Origin: Doris montereyensis
Taxonomy: Eukaryota > Mollusca > Gastropoda > Nudibranchia > Dorididae
Assembly: GCA_037039925.1 (NCBI GenBank)
Contig: JAXRKP010001191.1
Span: 83,887-147,886 of the forward strand
Length of the DNA stretch: 64,000 nucleotides
Direction: 5' to 3'
Part shown: positions 57,451-64,000 of the stretch, in pieces
How positions within the stretch are numbered: the stretch's first letter is position 1
Layout: every line of letters begins with the position of its first letter
Translations under genes and position numbers: made by a program
Notes under the pieces: generated by a model
Told to the model about the DNA's origin: nothing
What the model saw: the letters and a program-made list of their open reading frames with translations, nothing else
The model's database searches: none

Positions 57451-59989
57451 AAAAAATAAATGATCTCTCTAAAAGCTTTTTCCATTGATCACAATCGTCT
57501 GGTAGTTGCTGTTTTTTGCAAACTTGATGTTGTCTTCTGGTAGTGGCAGAGATACAAAGTGAAGGAAATGACATTAAACATTAATTATAGTATAAAATAA
57601 TATTTAATGTCATTTGCTTCATTTTCAACATATCCCTTGCCTCACTGTCTTTACCATGGTAGAGATACAACAGCCCATGTGTGGCTTGTCAAATGACTAG
57701 GGGTAAGCTCTGGCGGAATAACTGCATAATATTTCTACTGGAGGCTTAGGTAGAGTAGATACGATCCTCTGAGGCAGACTCAAAGGAAGCTTGCAGATTC
57801 TTCTTTTAACATTATTAACAGTGGAAGTCGCTGACAAAGGTTTACTTGTGTAGCTGGCCTGACTGACAGTGACAGACAAGGCTCTGATCTAGTTTCAAAT
57901 TGTGAAGCTCTCGGAGCGACATTAGTGACAATGTCCCTTCTATCTCCTCCGTCGTTTACCGACCGATTTGTATTATATTTGGCACACAGGTTCTCCTTGT
58001 CATTGTTAATGACGTCTGGTGTTATTGATGTCTTGTAAATGTTTTGACGAGAAAGACATTTAAACAATTGTAATAAAAACGCCATTTTTGCACATAAACG
58101 ACATTATTTTCAAACATTTAAAATCTGAAAAAGCCGACAACTCTTTAGATATTTTTAATGGCAAAAATGATCTGCACAAGTTTTAAATGATTTTCTTCAT
58201 AACTGAGTACTCCGATTTTCTTTTTTTTATTATTTAAAGTGTCTCTCTAAAAGTAAAAGCTCTTTATGTTGATCACTGGCGTCTTCTTTTTTCTCCCTTC
58301 CTTTGATTCTTGTAGTTGCTGTTTTTCGCATACTTGATGTTGGCTTTTCCATCTCCCCCATCATTTACCGACTGTACTGGTAGAGATACAAAGAGAAATC
58401 TCAAATGACATTAAACATATTTATACCCCAATGATAGTATTTTGAATATTATTTAATGTCATTTCCTTCACTTTCGACATGCCCCTTGCCTCACTGTCTT
58501 TACCATGGTAGAGATACAGCAGCCTTTGATGTGTGGCGCTTTTTTAAATAGTTTGAGGTGAGCTCTGGTGGAATAACTGTATAATAATATTTCTACTGGT
58601 GGCGTAGAGATAGAAAATATCCTCTTTGAGGCAAACTCAAGGAAGCTTGCGGATTCTCCGTTAAGACTTAACAGTGGAAGTTGCTGACAAATCTTTACTT
58701 GTCTAGCTGGCTTGACTGACAGTGACAGACAAAGCTCTGTGATCGCCACCAAACTTCCAAATTAAGATCTCGGCTTGACTGACATTAGTGACAATGTCCC
58801 ATCTATCTCCTCCATCGAAATATTGACTGATTTGACAAGCCAGGCCCGCACCTTCACCTGAGCGAGACGTTGGTTTCTCTTGTCAATGTTACATAGAATG
58901 ACAGTCTCTCAGTCTCCCCCTTTTTTTTGTCTGAGCTGTGATTTTGGGAAAATCGAAACAGACAAATTATAATAAAGCTGATAATCATAAGATTGTAAGA
59001 TATATCGTATATGTAAGATTTCAAACATGTATTGGCTAACATTACAAATTTCACTCATATGTAAAGGAGAAAAGAAGTGGCATTCAATACTTGAAAACCA
59101 GTTTGGAATCCTTTTGATTTATAAAGTAGATGTCAAAAAAAAAAACGCAAGTCATCTTTCAGGATCTCTTTGTCAATACCATACTTTACGTTGATCTCTT
59201 TGTCGTCCTCTTTTGCCATTGATCACCAAAGTCTTTTATTTTATTTATGTCATTGATTTTCGCACACTTGATGTTGGCTTTTGGTAGTGGTAGAGATACA
59301 AAGTGAAGGAAATGACATTAAACATTATATTTATACCCCAATAATGGTATGAAATATTATTTAATGTCATTTCCTTCACTTTCGACATGTCCCTTGCCTC
59401 ACTGTCTTTACCATGATAGAGATACAACAGCCGATGTGAGGCGCGCCAAATAGTTTGAGGCGAGCTCTGGCGGACAAACTGCATAATATTTCTACTGGTG
59501 GCGTAGAGAAGAAAGATCCTCTGAGAGGCAGACTCAAAGGAAGCTTGCGGATTATCCGTTAAAACTTTAACATGGAAGTCGCTGACAAATCTTTCCGTGT
59601 CTAGCTGGCTTGACTGACAGACAATGCTTTCTAATCACCGCCAAAGTTCCAAATTAAGCTCTCGATGTGACGTAATTAGTGCCAATGTCCTTGAGAAAAA
59701 AGAGCTGGTCGAAATATTGCCATGTAGGTCTTGACAAGCCAATGGCAACTGCTAAAGAAAGAAAGAAAGGAAAATACCCTCTCTGCCTCAGTGTTGCTGT
59801 GACTGTGACACTGAGGGATGGCAAGAAGACCTTTTCTCATGAAGACTGAAAGTGTTTATTGAAAGTTTCCATCACAATCCTTCATCGATCTTCTCCTCCT
59901 TGTCAAAGCCATCAACTTTATCAATCTGTTGAAAAAAGTAAAACAAAAAGTAAAAGAGTTATAAACATGAAAGAAAATGAAATGGAATG

Positions 59990-61040
59990 GTATGTGTTGG
60001 GGATAGGGCCAACTTATTTTATGTCAAGAAGAGAGATATTGAAAACTAAACTTTATACATGTCAAAAAAAGACAACAAAACATAGAAACACTGATATAAT
60101 TTACAGTGGTGACACAGGAACTTTAAGAGAGCAAAAAATGAAAATCACAAATAACTGTTAAAGTTTCTCACAATTGAATTGTCACCTGAAACATAATTGA
60201 GAGAAAGTCAATTTTGACATAAATCGGAGAAACAAACACTTATTTTAAATATAAGAAAAATCAAACACAAAACAATGTTCTAAATAAATCTTAACATCAC
60301 AATAAAGAAAACACCCTTACCTACAACAACCAAAGTAAAAGGAAGAAAGTAACCAGCCACCTGTGTACTGCAAAAAAATTCATTTTATTTAAAATATCTA
60401 AAAACATCTGAAAAGCCGACGTCAATCTTTCGATATCGAATGGCAAAAACGATCGGCACAGGTTTTGAGTGATTTTATTTATAACTAAGTGAGGAGACAG
60501 ATTTTGAAAATTGGGTCAAAATCGAAGATGACGGCCATTTCCTTGGCAACCAAGGACGCTACAAACTTTTCAATAATATAGGGTGACTATATAGTTTGAC
60601 AGTTACTTAAATATAATATATATACTAAATGGAAAAACCAAAACCCAAAAGCAAAACAAATCGTTTCACGAGGTGCGGCTTTCTTCTTTTTTATTCTCTC
60701 CCTAAACGCTCTTTTCATTGATCACCATCGTCTTTTTTCTTGTTTTATTTGTTTCTTTGATTCTTGTAGTTGCTGTTTTTCGCTCGCAAACTTGATGTTG
60801 GCTTCTGGTAGTGGTAGAGTCACAAAGTGAAAGAATTTACGTTAAATATCTGTTTATACCCCAATCATAGTATAAACTAATATTTAATGCCATTTCCTTC
60901 ATTTTCAACATGTCCCTCGCCTCACTGTCTGTACCATGGTAGAGATACAACAGTAGATGTGTAGCTTTTCAAATTGCTTGGGGTGAGCTCTGGCGGGGGA
61001 AAAAGCTGCACAGTATTTCTATTGGTGGCGTAGAGTAGAT
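59990..61040. repeat. Middle copy of the duplicated array segment
   Basis: GGCCAACTTATTTTATGTCA (near 60006), the ACCAGCCACCTGTGTACTGC mark (near 60350) and the GATGACGGCCATTTCCTTGG mark (near 60528) match 45375, 45708 and 45880, and the last two also match 62070 and 62245. Offsets are about 14645 to the left copy and 1720 to the right. Confidence 0.85.
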
Positions 61041-61969
61041 ATGATCCTCTGAGACAGACTCAAAGGAAGCTTGCAGATTCTACTTTAACAATGGGAGTCG
61101 CTGACAAAAGTTTACTTGTGTAACTGGCCTGACTGACAGTGACAGACAAGGCTCTGTGGTCTAGTTTACAACTGTGACGCTCTCGGAGTGACATTAGTGA
61201 CAACGTCCCTTCTATCACCTCCGTCGTTTACCGACCAATTTGTTTTATATTTGGCACACAGGTTCCTATTGTCAATGTTAATAGAATGACGTCGGCTGTG
61301 TTTGATATCTTATAAACTTTTTAAGAAAAACAATTGTAATAAAAATGCCATTTTCGCACATAAACGACGTGTTATTTTCAACCATTCACGTTTTTTAAAA
61401 ATACTGAAAATATCTGAAAACACCGACGTAACTCTTTAGACATTGAATGGTGAAAACGATCTGCTTAGGTTTTGAGTGATTATATTCATAACTGAGTACT
61501 CTAATTTTCTTTCTTTTAGTTGTCTCTCTAAAAGTAAAAGCTCCTTACATTAATCACCATCGTCTTCTTTTTTTTCCTTTGATTCTTGAAGTTGCTATTT
61601 TTCGCATACTTGATGTTGGATTCTGGTAGTGGTAGAGATACAAAGAGAAGAAAATGACATCAAACAAATATGTATAATTCAATGATAGTATAAAATATTA
61701 GTTAATGTCATTTCCTTCACTTTCGACATGCCCCTTGCCTCGCTGTCTTTACTATGGTAGAGATACAGCTGCCAATGCATGGCTAGCCAAGTTCTTTGGG
61801 GTAAGCTCTGGCGGGGGAAAAACTGCATATTAATTTCTATTGCTGGCGTAGAGTAGAGAAAATCACAAATAATTGTTTAAGTTTCTTACCTTTGAATTGT
61901 CACCTGAAACGCAATTGAGAGAAAGTCAATTTTGACATAAATAGGAAGAAAAAAATTTATTCTGAATAT

Positions 61970-64000
61970 AAGAAAAATAACACACAAAACAATGTTCTAA
62001 ATAAATCTTAACATCACAATAAAGAAAACACCCTTACCTACAGCAACCAAAGTAAAAGGAAGAAAGTAACCAGCCACCTGTGTACTGCAAAAAAATTCAT
62101 TTTATTTAAAATATCTAAAACATCTGAAAAGCCGACGTCAATCTTTCGATATCGAATGGCAAAAACGATCGGCACAGGTTTTGAGTGATTTTATTTATAA
62201 CTAAGTGAGGAGACAGATTTTGAAAATTGGGTCAAAATCGAAGATGACGGCCATTTCCTTGGCAACCAAGGACGCTACAAACTTTTCAATAATATAGGGT
62301 GACTATATAGTTTGACAGTTACTTAAATATAATATATATAATAAATGGAAAAACCAAAACCCAAAAGCAAAACAAATCCTTTCACGAGATACGGCTTTCT
62401 TCTTTTATTCTCTCCCTAAACGCTCTTTTCATTGATCACCATCGTCTTTTTTCTTGTTTTATTTGTTTTTTTTATTCTTGTAGTGGCTGTTTTTCGCTCG
62501 CAAACTTGATGTTGGCTTCTGGTAGTGGTAGAAATACAAAGTGAAAGAAATGTCATTAAACATCAAATTATACCCCAATGATAGTATAAAAATATTTAAT
62601 GCCATTTCCTTCATTTTCAACATGTCCCTCGCCTCACTGTCTGTACCATGGTAGAGATACAACAGTAGATGTGTAGCTTTTCAAATTGCTTGGGGTGAGC
62701 TCTGGCGGGGAAAAAGCTGCACAGTATTTCTATTGGTGGCGTAGAGTAGACACAATCCTCTGAGGCTCTCGGAGTGACATTAGTGATTTACCGACCAATT
62801 TGTTTTATATTTGGCACACAGGTTCCTGTTGTCAATGTTAATAAAATGACGTCGGCTGTGTTTGATATCTCATAAACTTTTTGAGAAAAACAATTGTAAT
62901 AAAAATGACATTTTTGCACATAAACGGTATGTTATTTTCAACCATTCATGTTTTTTAAAAATACTGAAAATATCTGAAAACACCGACGAAACTCTTTAGA
63001 CATTGAATGGTGAAAACGATCTGCTTAGGTTTTGAGTGATTTTATTCCTAACTGAGTACTCTAATTTTCTTTCTTTTAGTTGTCTCTCTAAAAGTAAAAG
63101 CTCTTTACATTGATCACCATCGTCTTCTTTTTTTGTTCCTTTGATTCTTGTAGTTGCTGTTTTTTGCATACTTGATGTTGGATTCTGGTAGTGGTAGAGA
63201 TACAAAGAGAAGGAAATGACATTGAAAATATATGAATACTCTGATATTAGTTAATGTCATTTCCTTCACTTTAGACATGTCCCTTGCCTCAGTGTCTTTA
63301 TCATGGTAGAGATACAGCAGCTCATGCGTGGCTAGCCAAATGGCTTGGGGTGAGCTCTTGCCGGGGAAATGCATAATATTTCTACAGCTGGTGTAGAGTA
63401 GAGAAGATCCTCCACACTCAAAGGAAGCTTGCGGATTCTCCTTTAACAGCCGCTGAAAATCTTTACGTGTAGCTGACCTGATGTTTACGTCAGACAAGGC
63501 TCTATGGTCCCCGCCAAAGTTCCAAAATAAAGTTGTCCATGTGTTGTCATTAGTGCCAATGTCCTTCAGAAAAAAGAGCTGGTCGAAATATTGCCATGTA
63601 GGTCTTGACAAGCCACGGCCCGCACCTTCACCTGAACGAGACGTTGGTTTCTTGTTGTACTCACTGACACTGACAAATATTACAGTCTCTCAGACATCTT
63701 CCCCTTTTTTTTTTTTTGCTGAGCTGTGATTCTGAAGAAGAAAATCGAAACAGACTCAAATCATTCAATGTAAGTGAAAGCTTGTATGTATAAACATGTA
63801 AGATACATAATGAAAGACATCTTACAACTTTGTATGGCTATCACATTACAACTTTCAGTCAGCATGCAACTTCAATGCGAAAAAAGAAGTGACATTTGAT
63901 ACTTAAAAACCAAAGTTTAACGTTATCTGAATCCTTCTGATTTAAGAGATAAAGAGATGTCAAAAACAGCATTTCATAATAATAATAATAATAATAATAA
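61970..64000. repeat. Right copy of the ~2-kb segmental duplication, cut by the window end
   Basis: Matches 45613-47640 at a constant offset of about 16360 bp, up to and including the start of the TAA run at 63977. The window ends in that run, so the true length of the duplication is unknown. Confidence 0.88.

Noticed and set aside
62996..63611. Minus-strand frames of 70-165 codons in array blocks Q and R
   Set aside because: They recur only because the blocks recur, shift with every indel and match no family.

Overview
The window looks like AT-rich, intron-bearing animal nuclear DNA built almost entirely from decayed transposable elements. I see no convincing host gene, rRNA, tRNA, operon or CRISPR. 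The mix of families (P-element-like transposase with a THAP finger, several piggyBac lineages, PIF/Harbinger with MADF-BESS partner genes, CR1/L2-type and endonuclease-type LINEs, a Ty3/Gypsy scrap), plus many minisatellites and a dispersed AGATCT hexamer repeat, suggests an invertebrate, most likely a mollusc and perhaps a gastropod. That taxon is inference.

Layout. 0-10 kb: two P-like (THAP9-type) transposase relics (1-1660 and 5950-8579) alternate with piggyBac relics PB-1 (1650-2579), PB-2 (2880-4460) and PB-3 (8721-10222). All are on the minus strand and several are joined inside domains. 10-16 kb: a LINE linker scrap, two adjacent minisatellites with ~50-bp units, a decayed segmental duplication, a transposon-like family with a DGTS motif, and a Gypsy gag/protease scrap. 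16-36 kb: a cluster of PIF/Harbinger transposase genes on the plus strand (H2-H6), with MADF-BESS genes on the minus strand beside or inside them. The transposase splice site falls at the same codon in each copy where it can be seen. piggyBac elements PB-4, PB-5 and PB-6 sit within or against these, and a separate gene with HEEADTR-like and Cys-rich motifs lies at 30.9-32.2 kb. 35.9-64 kb: a composite array of P, Q and R blocks, with the Q block seen about 20 times. It is interrupted by LINE ends, long TAA microsatellites and a THAP relic, and it contains a segment of about 2 kb repeated at an offset of 16.36 kb.

How the parts relate. In Harbinger elements the DDE nuclease normally works with a Myb/MADF-type DNA-binding partner. 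Here the two genes are repeatedly interleaved on opposite strands, the partner lying in the intron of the nuclease. piggyBac elements used TTAA sites, and PB-4 keeps a TTAA at both ends. The array on the right appears to have grown by duplication of a composite that already carried a LINE 3' end. Nearly every coding relic has frameshifts, stops or deletions. Part of the small-indel load could be assembly error, so 'pseudogene' calls rest on the sequence as given.
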